A DNA stretch of 64,000 nucleotides from VRUE01 sp963702175 (GCA_963702175.1 OY969721.1:62001-126000); one strand, 5' to 3'. Shown: positions 17,798 to 26,572, counted from the stretch's first letter. Translations and numbers: made by a program. Notes: a model not told the origin generated them from the letters alone.

Positions 17798-17803
17798 TAC
17801 ACT
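17798..17803 (+). promoter_or_regulatory. Candidate -10 hexamer TACACT of proB
   Basis: TACACT ends 9 nt before the proB ATG, within the 74-bp divergent gap between the nitrilase gene and proB. No Shine-Dalgarno is present. Confidence 0.45.
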
Positions 17804-17812
17804 TGCCTGACC

Positions 17813-18901
17813 ATGACCCTCGTCGTCAAGCTCGGTTCCTCGATCGTCGCCGCCGACGACGGCGAGCTGCGCGCCGACGTGCTCGACTCGGTCTGCGCCC
17901 AGGTGAGCGCGCTGGAGCAGGGTGGCGAGCGGGTGGTGATGGTCACCTCGGGGGCGATCGCGCGGGGAATGCGGCTGATGGAGATGGACGTTCGCCCGCG
18001 TGGGATGGACGAGCTGCAGGCGGCCTCGGCGGTCGGCCAGGGCAATCTCTTCCGCGCCTACGAGGACCGGCTCGCCACGCAGGGCACCCGCGCCGCGCAG
18101 GTGTTGCTCACCGCCGCCGACATCGCCGCCCGCACCAACTACCTCAACGCGCGCCAGACGCTGCGGCGGTTGATCGAGTGGGGGGTGGTGCCGGTCGTCA
18201 ACGAGAACGACACCACCGCGACCGACGAGATCACTTTCGGCGACAACGACTTCCTCGCTGCCCAGGTAGCGATCCTGCTCGACGCGCGCCTGCTCGTGCT
18301 GCTCTCTGACGTCGACGGCCTATATGAGGCCGATCCGCGAACCGATCCCGAGGCGGCGCTGATCGACAAAGTCGAGGACTTCGCCGCCCTGGAGGGGATG
18401 GAGATTGGCGACCGCACCTCTGCCTTCGGCTCGGGTGGGATGCGCAGCAAGGTGGCCGCCGCCGAGATGGCGAGTGAGGCCGGCATCCCGGCGACGATCT
18501 GCAACGGCACAGTCGCCGGGACTCTGACAGCAGCGGCTGCTGGTGAGCGCGTTGGGACCCGCTTCGCTCCCCAGGCCGGCAAGGCCCCAAGCTTCAAGCT
18601 CTGGCTCAAGCACGCGAAGCCGACCCACGGCCGGCTGACCGTCGACCCGGGAGCGGCCCGTGTCCTGCGCGAGAGTGGCTCCAGCCTGTTGCCGGTCGGG
18701 ATAGTCGGCGTCGACGGAGAGTTCGACGCGGGCGACGCGGTCGAGATCGTCTGCAACGGAGACCCGGTCGGCAAGGGGATAGTCGACTACTCCTCCACCG
18801 AGCTGACCCGCGTGCTGGGGCTGAAGAGCCCCGAAGTGCGCGAGCTGTTGCCGCACGCGGCCGACGAGGTCATCCACCGCGACCGGTTCGTCCTCGTCTA
18901 G
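17813..18901 (+). CDS. proB: Glutamate 5-kinase
   Basis: First step of proline synthesis (glutamate to glutamyl-5-phosphate). 362 aa: an amino-acid kinase domain (VVKLGSS at the start, SDVDGLYEADPR near residue 170, FGSGGMRSK near 210) and a C-terminal PUA domain (about 280-360). ATG 17813 is chosen because the kinase fold starts at residue 3. proA follows after 22 nt, so the pair supplies consecutive steps. Confidence 0.96.
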   Translation: MTLVVKLGSSIVAADDGELRADVLDSVCAQVSALEQGGERVVMVTSGAIARGMRLMEMDVRPRGMDELQAASAVGQGNLFRAYEDRLATQGTRAAQVLLTAADIAARTNYLNARQTLRRLIEWGVVPVVNENDTTATDEITFGDNDFLAAQVAILLDARLLVLLSDVDGLYEADPRTDPEAALIDKVEDFAALEGMEIGDRTSAFGSGGMRSKVAAAEMASEAGIPATICNGTVAGTLTAAAAGERVGTRFAPQAGKAPSFKLWLKHAKPTHGRLTVDPGAARVLRESGSSLLPVGIVGVDGEFDAGDAVEIVCNGDPVGKGIVDYSSTELTRVLGLKSPEVRELLPHAADEVIHRDRFVLV

Positions 18902-18909
18902 GCGCTAGC

Positions 18910-18915
18910 TACCCT
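18910..18915 (+). promoter_or_regulatory. Candidate -10 hexamer TACCCT of proA
   Basis: TACCCT ends 8 nt before the proA ATG in the short proB-proA gap, so proA may have its own leaderless start as well as read-through from proB. Confidence 0.4.
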
Positions 18916-18923
18916 TAGCGGTC

Positions 18924-20184
<1,261 letters not shown>

Positions 20185-20192
<8 letters not shown>

Positions 20193-20799
20193 CCCCACCG
20201 GGGCCGGGGCGATCGGCGTCCTCGGTTCGGCGTTTAACCCGCCGCACCTCGGGCACCTGGCGCTGGCGCAGGAGGCGCTCTGGCAGCTCGGCCTCGACGA
20301 GGTGCTGCTGATGCCAACGGGGGAGGCGCCCCACAAGCGGATCCCCGACGACCCCGGCCGTGAGCTGCGCCTGGCGATGACTCGCCTCGCCGCCGCCGAG
20401 GACTCGCGCTTCTCTGTCTCCACCTTTGAGGTTGAGCGTGAGGGGCCGTCCTATACGTATGAGACTTTGGAGCTACTTGCGAACGAGAGAGGCGATGCGG
20501 AGCTTGTCTTCGTGATGGGGGCGGACGCCGCCGTCGGCCTGGAGAGCTGGCGGGAGCCGCGCCGGGTGACCGAGCTGGCGCGGATTGCCGTCGCCAGGCG
20601 AGCGGGCGTGTCCGAAGCCGACGTGGCGGCGGTCCTGCGCAGCCTCGGCGCGGAGGAGCGGGCGACGATGCTGGAGATGCCGCAGTTCGGCGTCTCCTCA
20701 TCGGCGGTGCGGGAGCGGGCGGCGCAGGGTCGGCCGCTGCGCTACCTGGTTCCCGAGACGGTGGCGCGGTTCATCGAGGAGAAGGGGGTCTACGGGTGA
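20185..20799 (+). CDS. nadD: Nicotinate-nucleotide adenylyltransferase
   Basis: Forms deamido-NAD from nicotinate mononucleotide and ATP. 204 aa. The nucleotidyltransferase signature GSAFNPPHLGHLAL is at about residues 14-27, and the ISSTxIR-like motif appears as VSSSAVRERAAQG near 170. The GTG start overlaps the proA end. nadD directly followed by rsfS is a widely conserved pair. Confidence 0.96.
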
Positions 20800-21188
20800 G
20801 TGCGGGGGAGGGCAAGAGCGAGCGCCTGGCGCTGCGTCTGGCGGCGATCACCGACGCCAAAGGCGCCGCCGAGATCGTCGTCCTCGACATGCGCAAGCTC
20901 GTCTCCTACACCGACTTCCTGGCGATCTGCACGGCGCGCAACGAGCGCCAGGCGCGGGCGATCGCCGACGAGGTGAGGCTGCGGTTGAAGCGAGAGGACG
21001 AGCTGCTACCCCGCGGCGCTGAGCTGGAGTCGGCGACCGGCTGGATCGTGCTCGACTACCTCGACTGCGTGCTGCACGTCTTCACCGCCGAGGTGCGCGA
21101 GCGCTACGGGCTCGAGGAGCTTTGGCGCGAGGCGCCGCGCCTCGAGTTGCCGTCCGAAGGGGCCTCTACGGTCCCGCTCCATGGGTAG
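20796..21188 (+). CDS. rsfS: Ribosomal silencing factor RsfS
   Basis: RsfS binds L14 and blocks subunit joining under starvation. 130 aa, typical. Conserved segments are KGAAEIVVLDMRKL, TDFLAICTARNERQ and WIVLDYLDCVLHVF. The GTG start overlaps the nadD TGA as GTGA, and the 3' end overlaps the next ATG by 8 nt, so expression is coupled along the chain. Confidence 0.96.
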   Translation: MSAGEGKSERLALRLAAITDAKGAAEIVVLDMRKLVSYTDFLAICTARNERQARAIADEVRLRLKREDELLPRGAELESATGWIVLDYLDCVLHVFTAEVRERYGLEELWREAPRLELPSEGASTVPLHG

Positions 21189-21921
21189 CTTCAAGAGGGC
21201 GTTCCTCGGCTACCGCCGCGACGAAGTGGATGCGGCGGTCGAGGCGCGGGACGCACGAGCCTTGTCGCTGGAACGCGATGCGGAGAACGCCTTGGAGCGC
21301 TGGCGCGAGGCATCCGAGTCGGCCGCGGGTCTGGAGCGGGACGTGAGCTCGCTCGCCGAGATGGTGATCGAGCGGGAGCGGGAGATCCGCGGCCTCGCCG
21401 AGCGCCTGCACGAGGCGAACGAGCGCCACGACCGCAGCATCGTCTCGCTCGAGTCGGTCTCGGCGCGGCTCGATGAGATCCACGCCCAGGCGCGCGGACA
21501 GGCGACGCGAATCCGGATGAAGGCGCTCCACGACGCGGTCGAGGTGAGCCGCCGGGCGCAGGAGCTGGCCGAGGTTGAGGCCGGGGCATCGCAGGAGATG
21601 CCCGCGAGTGCGGCCGGTGGCGACGCCGGTGCGACGGACTTGTTCGAGGGTTCGGTCAAAGTCGAGATCGGGCCGCTCGGTGACTTCTCCCAGCTCGTCG
21701 GCTTCGAGGACGCGATCGGCCAGCTTGGTGCGTCGGAGATCTCGGTCGAGCGTTTCTCCGAGGGCCGGGCGACGCTCTCGATGCGCCTCAACGAACCGGT
21801 CGAGCTGCTGCGCGAGCTGGAAGAGCGCTCGCCGCTCGAGTTCCAGGTCCGCCGCACGGCGGACGACAACCTGATCCTCGACATCGACGAGGACCAGGGC
21901 CCCGAGCAGCGCGCGGCTTAG
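21181..21921 (+). CDS. DivIVA-like coiled-coil protein with C-terminal globular domain
   Basis: 246 aa. The start FKRAFLGYRRDEVDAAVEA resembles the DivIVA/GpsB membrane-binding N-terminal motif (FxxxxxGYxxxEVD). A long coiled coil (about residues 20-125) follows, then a linker and a conserved-looking C-terminal domain (VKVEIGPLGDFSQLVGFEDAIGQL, about 155-240). DivIVA-like proteins mark curved or polar membrane and organise growth; the C-terminal domain may hold a regulatory interaction. It is the last gene of the overlapping proA-nadD-rsfS chain. The function is inference from the N-terminal motif. Confidence 0.75.
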   Translation: MGSFKRAFLGYRRDEVDAAVEARDARALSLERDAENALERWREASESAAGLERDVSSLAEMVIEREREIRGLAERLHEANERHDRSIVSLESVSARLDEIHAQARGQATRIRMKALHDAVEVSRRAQELAEVEAGASQEMPASAAGGDAGATDLFEGSVKVEIGPLGDFSQLVGFEDAIGQLGASEISVERFSEGRATLSMRLNEPVELLRELEERSPLEFQVRRTADDNLILDIDEDQGPEQRAA

Positions 21922-21953
21922 TCACAGCGCTGTTTTGGCTGAGAGAGCGGCGC

Positions 21954-22010
21954 GATCAAAACGTCACGGTTTCATTGCACTATCTGCTCATTCACGTCTT
22001 GATCCGTGAC
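21954..22010 (+). promoter_or_regulatory. Two crossing inverted repeats upstream of the endonuclease gene
   Basis: Segment 21954-21964 pairs with 21994-22004 (10 of 11), and 21963-21969 pairs with 22004-22010 (7 of 7). The order is X-Y-X'-Y', so the two helices cross, as in an H-type pseudoknot or two alternative folds. It lies in an AT-richer gap just before the GTG at 22034. Confidence 0.35.
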
Positions 22011-22033
22011 ATTTCGTCTGCGAGCGTCAGCGT

Positions 22034-22711
22034 GTGGAGAACCCGAACCACAAGGGCAACGTCGCCGAGCTGGCGATCGCGACGGAGGCGGCTCGCCTTG
22101 GCCTGTCCGTTCTCAAGCCGCTGACCGAGCATGAGCCATACGACTTGGCGCTTGGCATCGATGATCGCTTGCTAAGGGTTCAGTGCAAGTGGGGCCGCAA
22201 GAGTGAGAACGTGATTGTGATCAATTTGACCCGCAATCGACGAGGTCCTAACGGATACATCCGACGCAGCTACTCCGCGGCTGAGATTGATGCAGTCGGC
22301 GTCTATTGCGGAGAACTCGATGAGTGTTTCCTCATTCCAATCCACCTCGTGGCCGGTCAATGGAGCCTTCAGCTTCGGTTGACTCCGGCGAGAAACGGGC
22401 AGCGCGCAGCACTACACTTCGCCGAGACGTATCGCCTTGGGGCTGTAGCTCAGCTGGCAGAGCGCTGCCGTGGCACGGCAGAGGTCGGGGGTTCGAATCC
22501 CCCCAGCTCCACTTCTTCTTTCAGGCCTCCCGGCACGGCCGTGCTGGACTTTCCTGAGCGCGACCATTTCACCGATCTCGAGCAGACAGTTGGCATGGAC
22601 GAGTTCCATGCCAAGCTTGCGCAATACGTCCGTCGCGCCGAGGCCGGAGAAGAGACCCTGATCACCCGTTGGGGCCGGCCAGTCGCACAGCTGGGCCCAC
22701 CCCAGTCATAA
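22034..22711 (+). CDS. PD-(D/E)XK endonuclease (group I intron-associated type), reads without a stop through a tRNA gene
   Basis: The first about 135 residues form a small PD-(D/E)XK nuclease: Glu in NVAELAIATEAARLG, Asp in EPYDLALGID, and QCK in LLRVQCKWGR. They resemble the group I intron-associated endonucleases. There is no stop codon before tRNA-Ala at 22439, and the frame continues through it as GAVAQLAERC and onward to 22711. The translated tRNA is not protein-like, so the functional protein probably ends near the tRNA. If RNase P cuts the tRNA out, the nuclease mRNA loses its stop. Base composition is lower in GC than the neighbours, a sign of transfer. The domain call is fair; the true 3' end is unknown. 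Confidence 0.65.
   Translation: MENPNHKGNVAELAIATEAARLGLSVLKPLTEHEPYDLALGIDDRLLRVQCKWGRKSENVIVINLTRNRRGPNGYIRRSYSAAEIDAVGVYCGELDECFLIPIHLVAGQWSLQLRLTPARNGQRAALHFAETYRLGAVAQLAERCRGTAEVGGSNPPSSTSSFRPPGTAVLDFPERDHFTDLEQTVGMDEFHAKLAQYVRRAEAGEETLITRWGRPVAQLGPPQS
22439..22511 (+). tRNA. tRNA-Ala (anticodon GGC)
   Basis: A 73-nt cloverleaf. The acceptor stem GGGGCTG pairs with CAGCTCC (one G-T). The D arm is GCTC-loop-GAGC, the anticodon stem CTGCC/GGCAG encloses loop GTGGCAC with anticodon GGC (codon GCC, Ala), and the T arm GGGGG-TTCGAAT-CCCCC is intact. Discriminator A; CCA is not encoded. It overlaps the open frame of the upstream nuclease gene. Confidence 0.97.
22541..22711 (+). CDS. Orphan Phd/YefM-like antitoxin (small)
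   Basis: A 56-residue ORF from GTG 22541 (or 38 residues from ATG 22595). The segment TVGMDEFHAKLAQYVRRAEAG, followed by EETLITRWGRPVAQLGP, matches the N-terminal DNA-binding half of Phd-type antitoxins (xVGxxEFRxxLxxxLxxVxxGExxxITxxGxPVAxLxP). The C-terminal toxin-neutralising tail is very short, and no PIN or Doc-type toxin gene follows. It lies 30 nt after the tRNA-Ala and in the same frame as the upstream nuclease ORF. It may be a remnant of a toxin-antitoxin pair integrated beside the tRNA or a free-standing regulator. Confidence 0.6.
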   Translation: MLDFPERDHFTDLEQTVGMDEFHAKLAQYVRRAEAGEETLITRWGRPVAQLGPPQS

Positions 22712-22739
22712 CGCATCGGTTGGAAAGCGCCTTCCCCAG

Positions 22740-22745
22740 TACGCT
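22740..22745 (+). promoter_or_regulatory. Candidate -10 hexamer TACGCT
   Basis: TACGCT ends 8 nt before ATG 22754 of the small membrane protein, consistent with a leaderless transcript. Confidence 0.4.
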
Positions 22746-22753
22746 CGCGGCCC

Positions 22754-23005
22754 ATGGACCAGCTCGTGCAGATCGTCGGGGCGCTGCTTATTCTCGTCGC
22801 CTATGCGGCCGCCCAGTTCGGGGCGATGAGCCAGCACTCGCGTGCCTATCTCCTCCTCAACCTGATCGGGTCGGTGGTGCTGGCCGGCCTGGCACTAGTC
22901 GAGCAGCTCTGGGGCTTCCTGTTGCTGGAGTCGGTTTGGGCCGTCGTCTCTGCCTGGGGCCTGATCCAGCTGCTGCGAGGCCGCCCGCTCTCGGCCGGTC
23001 ACTGA
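22754..23005 (+). CDS. Small membrane protein of the CBU_0592 type
   Basis: 83 aa with three hydrophobic segments (about residues 5-22, 28-46 and 52-72). The start VQIVGALLILVAYAAAQFG and the following LLLNLIGS resemble the CBU_0592-like uncharacterised membrane family, which has no known function. It has its own promoter-like hexamer and no obvious operon partner. The family call is from memory of the pattern, so moderate. Confidence 0.7.
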   Translation: MDQLVQIVGALLILVAYAAAQFGAMSQHSRAYLLLNLIGSVVLAGLALVEQLWGFLLLESVWAVVSAWGLIQLLRGRPLSAGH

Positions 23006-23053
23006 TCCCCCGTCGGGCTCAAATCGTCGATCGCCGCTGCCGATGACCAAGGG

Positions 23054-23761
23054 ATGAGCACCGCCAACGAGCACGTTTTCTCGCACGGGATGCAGGACAC
23101 CAGGGAAGCGTTCGATGCGTGGAACGAGCGCCCCTGGATGGTGCTCCGCGGCTGGGTGGCGCTAAGCCTGGCGATCACGCTGACCCTGCTCGGGGCGGTC
23201 TGGGTCGTCGCCGGGCTGCTCACTCCTGACATCACCCCAATCCACATGGCGGGGCTGAACGAGTCGAGCGACGCGGGCGACCTGCTGCCGATCCTCTACC
23301 GCAACTCGCTGGTGCTGGCGCTGCACGCGACCGCCTGCGTCGCCGGCTTCATCGCCGGCGCCTCGATGCCGATCGCCGCCGCGCAGCGCAGCGGATTCTC
23401 GCGTTGGGTCCACGTGAAAACCGCCCAGTTTGCGATCCTCTTCGTCGCCGCGGTGACCCTCTTCTCGCTTTCTACCCAGGCGCTCTACCTCGGCTTCCAG
23501 GGCTCGACTATCGCCTATCAGCTGCAGATCTCCCACGCCGCCCTGATCCTCAGCGTGCTCCCGCACGCGATCCCGGAGCTGACCGCGCTCTTCCTGCCCC
23601 TCGCCGCCTGGCTGATCGCCAGCCGCCGCGGCGAGTGGAACCAGCTGCTCGCCGCCACCTTCATCACCGTCCTGCTCGCGATCCCGGTTGTTGTTCTCGC
23701 GGCGACGCTCGAGGTCTACCTCTGGCCCCGCGTGCTCGAGGCGATCTCGCCGGTCCTCTGA
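23054..23761 (+). CDS. SpoIIM-like integral membrane protein
   Basis: 235 aa with a cytoplasmic N-terminus and about five membrane segments. The C-terminal half (ALILSVLPHAIPELTALFLPLAAWLIA, then a polar Arg-Gly-Glu segment and a last hydrophobic stretch) resembles the stage II sporulation protein M/DUF95 family, with the conserved HGIPE-type motif appearing as PHAIPEL. Outside spore formers these proteins have no fixed role. AAGGG lies just before the ATG. It is followed by a 190-bp gap holding a family A element. Confidence 0.65.
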   Translation: MSTANEHVFSHGMQDTREAFDAWNERPWMVLRGWVALSLAITLTLLGAVWVVAGLLTPDITPIHMAGLNESSDAGDLLPILYRNSLVLALHATACVAGFIAGASMPIAAAQRSGFSRWVHVKTAQFAILFVAAVTLFSLSTQALYLGFQGSTIAYQLQISHAALILSVLPHAIPELTALFLPLAAWLIASRRGEWNQLLAATFITVLLAIPVVVLAATLEVYLWPRVLEAISPVL

Positions 23762-23836
23762 GCAAATCACGCTGGGGGACGGACGCGGGACACCAGCACG
23801 CCGTCGTCGCCCGCGGCAGTTTGCGAGGGCGGCTCC

Positions 23837-23931
23837 GCGCGGCGGGTGGCGCGGATTTGGGGGACCACCCCGAGGAAGCTTTAGCTACCGCAGGGGTGGT
23901 GGTACCAAATCCGTGACAGGACCCGCCGCGC
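23837..23931 (+). repeat. Palindromic element family A, copy A2 (upstream of leuS)
   Basis: Outer arms GCGCGGCGGGT/ACCCGCCGCGC, middle stem GGATTTGG/CCAAATCC, inner stem CCACCCC/GGGGTGG, and loop GAGGAAGCTTTAGCTACCGC. The terminal loop folds as AGC-TTTA-GCT. It lies 24 nt before the leuS ATG. The remaining 23762-23836 shows nothing recognisable. Confidence 0.9.
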
Positions 23932-23942
23932 CTGAGCGCCCA

Positions 23943-23948
23943 TAAGAT
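23943..23948 (+). promoter_or_regulatory. Candidate -10 hexamer TAAGAT of leuS
   Basis: TAAGAT ends 7 nt before the leuS ATG and directly follows family A copy A2. No T-box leader is present. Confidence 0.5.
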
Positions 23949-23955
23949 CGCTCCG

Positions 23956-26445
23956 ATGAGCAGCGGTTACGACCCGAAGGGGATTGAGGCGAAGTGGCAG
24001 CAGGTCTGGGCCGATGAGCAGACCTGGGAGGTCGCCAACCCCGGCCAGCCCGGCTACGAGAGCGAGAAGCCGAAGTCCTATGTGCTGGAGATGCTGCCCT
24101 ACCCGTCGGGGGAGCCCCACGTCGGCCACCTCAAGTGCTACGCCGTCGGCGACGCGATCGCCCACTTCCGCCGTCGCCACGGCTTTGAGGTGATCCACCC
24201 GATGGGCTACGACGCCTTCGGCCTGCCGGCGGAGAACAACGCGATCAAGACCGGCGAACCGCCACGCGAGGCGACCGAGCGCTCGATCGAGTCCTTCCGT
24301 CGCCAGTTCCGCGAGTGGGGGATCTCGATCGACTGGGCGCGGGAGCTCGGCACCCACACGCCCGAGTATTACCGCTGGACGCAGTGGATCTTCCTGCGCC
24401 TGTTCGAGCGCGGCCTCGCCTACCGCACCGAGGCGCCCGTGCAGTGGTGCCCCAAGGACGCCACCGTGCTCGCCAACGAGCAGGTCGTCGACGGGCGCTG
24501 CGAGCGTTGTGGGACGCCGGTCGAGCAACGCAAGCTCGAGCAGTGGTTCTTCAAGATCACCGAGTACGCGGAGCGGCTGCTCAGCGATTTCGACTTGCTC
24601 GAGTCTTGGCCCGAGCACGTGATCACGATGCAGCGCAACTGGATTGGTCGCTCCGAGGGGGCGGAGGTGACCTTCCGCTGTGAGGAGCTCGAGCTCGACT
24701 TCCCGGTTTTCACGACCCGCCCCGACACGCTCTTCGGCGCCACGTTCTTCGTTCTCGCCCCCGAGCACCCCGAGCTGGAGCGCCTCGTCGCCGGCACCCC
24801 GGCGGAGGAGGAGGTGCGCGAGTACGTCAACCGGGTCGCGCGCGAGTCGGTGGAGGAGCGCGGTGACGAGGATCGCGAGAAGACCGGCGTGCCGCTCGGC
24901 CGCAGCGTCGTCAACCCGGTCAACGGCAAGGAGATCCCGATGTTCGTTGCCGACTACGTGCTGATGGAGTACGGCACTGGGGCGATCATGGCGGTTCCCG
25001 CCCACGACAGCCGCGACTACGAGTTCGCCAAGGCTTTCGACCTCTCGATCCACCGGGTCATCGAGGGCGTGGACCCCGAGACGGCTCGCGACGACGAGGG
25101 CCTGCCCTATCCCGGCGGCGGGCCGATGACCGGCTCCGGCCGCTTCGACGGCAAGGGCAACCGCGATGCCTACGAGGAGATCGTCGCGTGGCTCACTGCG
25201 GAGGGTCGCGGCAAGGCGGCGGTCAACTACCGCCTTCGCGACTGGCTGGTCTCGCGGCAGCGCTACTGGGGGGCGCCGATCCCGATCCTCTACTGCGACG
25301 CCTGCGGCATCGTCCCGGTGCCGGACGAGCAATTGCCGGTGGAGTTGCCCGAGGTCGAGGACTACGCGCCGCACGGGCGCAGCCCGCTTGCCGCCGCCGA
25401 GGACTGGGTTGCCGCCGAGTGTCCCCGCTGCGGCGGCCCCGCCCGCCGCGAGACCGACACCATGGACACCTTCGTCGACTCCTCCTGGTACTTCCTCCGC
25501 TATCTCGACCCCCGCAACGAGGAGGCGGCTTGGGACGCCGCCGCCGCCGAGCACTGGATGCCAGTCGACCAGTACATCGGCGGGGTCGAGCACGCGATCC
25601 TGCACCTGATGTACGCGCGCTTCCTCACCAAGGCGCTCGCCGATATCGGCTTGCTCGGCGTCCAAGAGCCCTTCGCCAATCTTTTCGCCCAGGGGATGAT
25701 CACCCGCGACGGGGCGAAGATGTCGAAGTCGCGCGGCAACACCGTCAGCCCCTCCGAGTACGTCGAGCGCTACGGCGCCGACACCGCCCGCACATACGTC
25801 TGCTTCATGGGTCCCCCGGAGCGAGGCGGCGACTGGTCCGACGAGGGAGTCGAGGGAGTCAACCGGTTCCTCTCGCGGCTCTGGCGCCTCTGTGAGGAGG
25901 TCGAGGGGCGCGAGGCGGGCGAGCTCGACTCCGAGGCGGGCGACGAGGCGCGCGCCCTGCTCGCCAAGGCTCACTGGGCGATCGACAAGGTGACGCGGGA
26001 CTTCCAGCGGGGGTTCCAGTTCAACACCGTGATCTCTGCCGTGATGGAGCTGGTCAACGAGGCCCAGCGGAGCAAGGACGCCCTCTACGCCGACCCGGCC
26101 GGGGTCGCCGCCCTGCGCTTCGCAGTCTCGACCGCGGCTTCGCTGATCTTCCCCTTCGCGCCCCATCTTGGTGCCGAGGTTTGGGAGCGGATCGAGGGCG
26201 GACGGGTCTGGGAGCAGCCCTGGCCAGAGGCCGACCCCGCCCTGCTGGCCAGCGATACGGTGACCCTGGTCGTGCAGGTAAACGGCAAGCTGCGGGACCG
26301 GATCGAGGCCGCAGCCGACGCCCCGCGCGAGGAGCTACTGCGCCTCGCGCGCGAGAGCGAGAAGGTCGAACGGCATCTCGATGGCAAGGAGGTCGTCAAG
26401 GAGATCGTCGTGCCAGGCAAGCTGGTCAACCTGGTCGTCCGCTAG
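23956..26445 (+). CDS. leuS: Leucyl-tRNA synthetase
   Basis: Class I synthetase that charges tRNA-Leu, 829 aa, normal for the bacterial type. The HIGH-type motif is GEPHVGHLKCY near residue 50 and the KMSKS motif is GAKMSKSRGN near 595. The zinc-type insertion has CxxC pairs, and the CP1 editing domain contains the conserved threonine-rich stretch TTRPDTLFGATF. The C-terminus VVQVNGKLRDR is the usual LeuRS end. It is probably leaderless. The TAG stop is followed after one base by a family C element shared with rpsT. Confidence 0.97.
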   Translation: MSSGYDPKGIEAKWQQVWADEQTWEVANPGQPGYESEKPKSYVLEMLPYPSGEPHVGHLKCYAVGDAIAHFRRRHGFEVIHPMGYDAFGLPAENNAIKTGEPPREATERSIESFRRQFREWGISIDWARELGTHTPEYYRWTQWIFLRLFERGLAYRTEAPVQWCPKDATVLANEQVVDGRCERCGTPVEQRKLEQWFFKITEYAERLLSDFDLLESWPEHVITMQRNWIGRSEGAEVTFRCEELELDFPVFTTRPDTLFGATFFVLAPEHPELERLVAGTPAEEEVREYVNRVARESVEERGDEDREKTGVPLGRSVVNPVNGKEIPMFVADYVLMEYGTGAIMAVPAHDSRDYEFAKAFDLSIHRVIEGVDPETARDDEGLPYPGGGPMTGSGRFDGKGNRDAYEEIVAWLTAEGRGKAAVNYRLRDWLVSRQRYWGAPIPILYCDACGIVPVPDEQLPVELPEVEDYAPHGRSPLAAAEDWVAAECPRCGGPARRETDTMDTFVDSSWYFLRYLDPRNEEAAWDAAAAEHWMPVDQYIGGVEHAILHLMYARFLTKALADIGLLGVQEPFANLFAQGMITRDGAKMSKSRGNTVSPSEYVERYGADTARTYVCFMGPPERGGDWSDEGVEGVNRFLSRLWRLCEEVEGREAGELDSEAGDEARALLAKAHWAIDKVTRDFQRGFQFNTVISAVMELVNEAQRSKDALYADPAGVAALRFAVSTAASLIFPFAPHLGAEVWERIEGGRVWEQPWPEADPALLASDTVTLVVQVNGKLRDRIEAAADAPREELLRLARESEKVERHLDGKEVVKEIVVPGKLVNLVVR

Positions 26446-26446
26446 A

Positions 26447-26541
26447 CCGCTGCAAACCAGCGCATATCGGCGTCCTCGGTCGCTCCCGTGCAGAGCACGC
26501 CACGCTCCCTGCGTCCACCGATCTGCTTGGTTTTCACGGCC
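26447..26541 (+). repeat. Element family C, copy 1 (3' of leuS)
   Basis: Begins one nt after the leuS stop with CCGCTGCAAACCAGCGCAT and ends with CTGCTTGGTTTTC. The outer AAACCAGC can pair with GCTTGGTTT, and a central CGTGC-AGA-GCACG hairpin is present. Copy 2 (31368-31459, minus strand) has TGTGC-AGA-GCACA there, a paired change. Possibly a 3' UTR or terminator-like element. Confidence 0.75.
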
Positions 26542-26558
26542 TTGGTCGAGGTTTCTGG

Positions 26559-26564
26559 TACAAA
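26559..26564 (+). promoter_or_regulatory. Candidate -10 hexamer TACAAA of the cupin gene
   Basis: TACAAA ends 8 nt before ATG 26573, close to the leaderless spacing, though the last base is A rather than T. Confidence 0.3.
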
Positions 26565-26572
26565 GCGCGCCG

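Noticed and set aside
22439..22711. Prophage or integrative element at tRNA-Ala
   Set aside because: No integrase, no second partial tRNA copy (att site) and no phage genes in the neighbourhood.
23762..23955. T-box or other tRNA-sensing leader before leuS
   Set aside because: No AGGGTGGNACCGCG T-box bulge or specifier hairpin; the space is taken by family A copy A2, which also occurs at unrelated genes.
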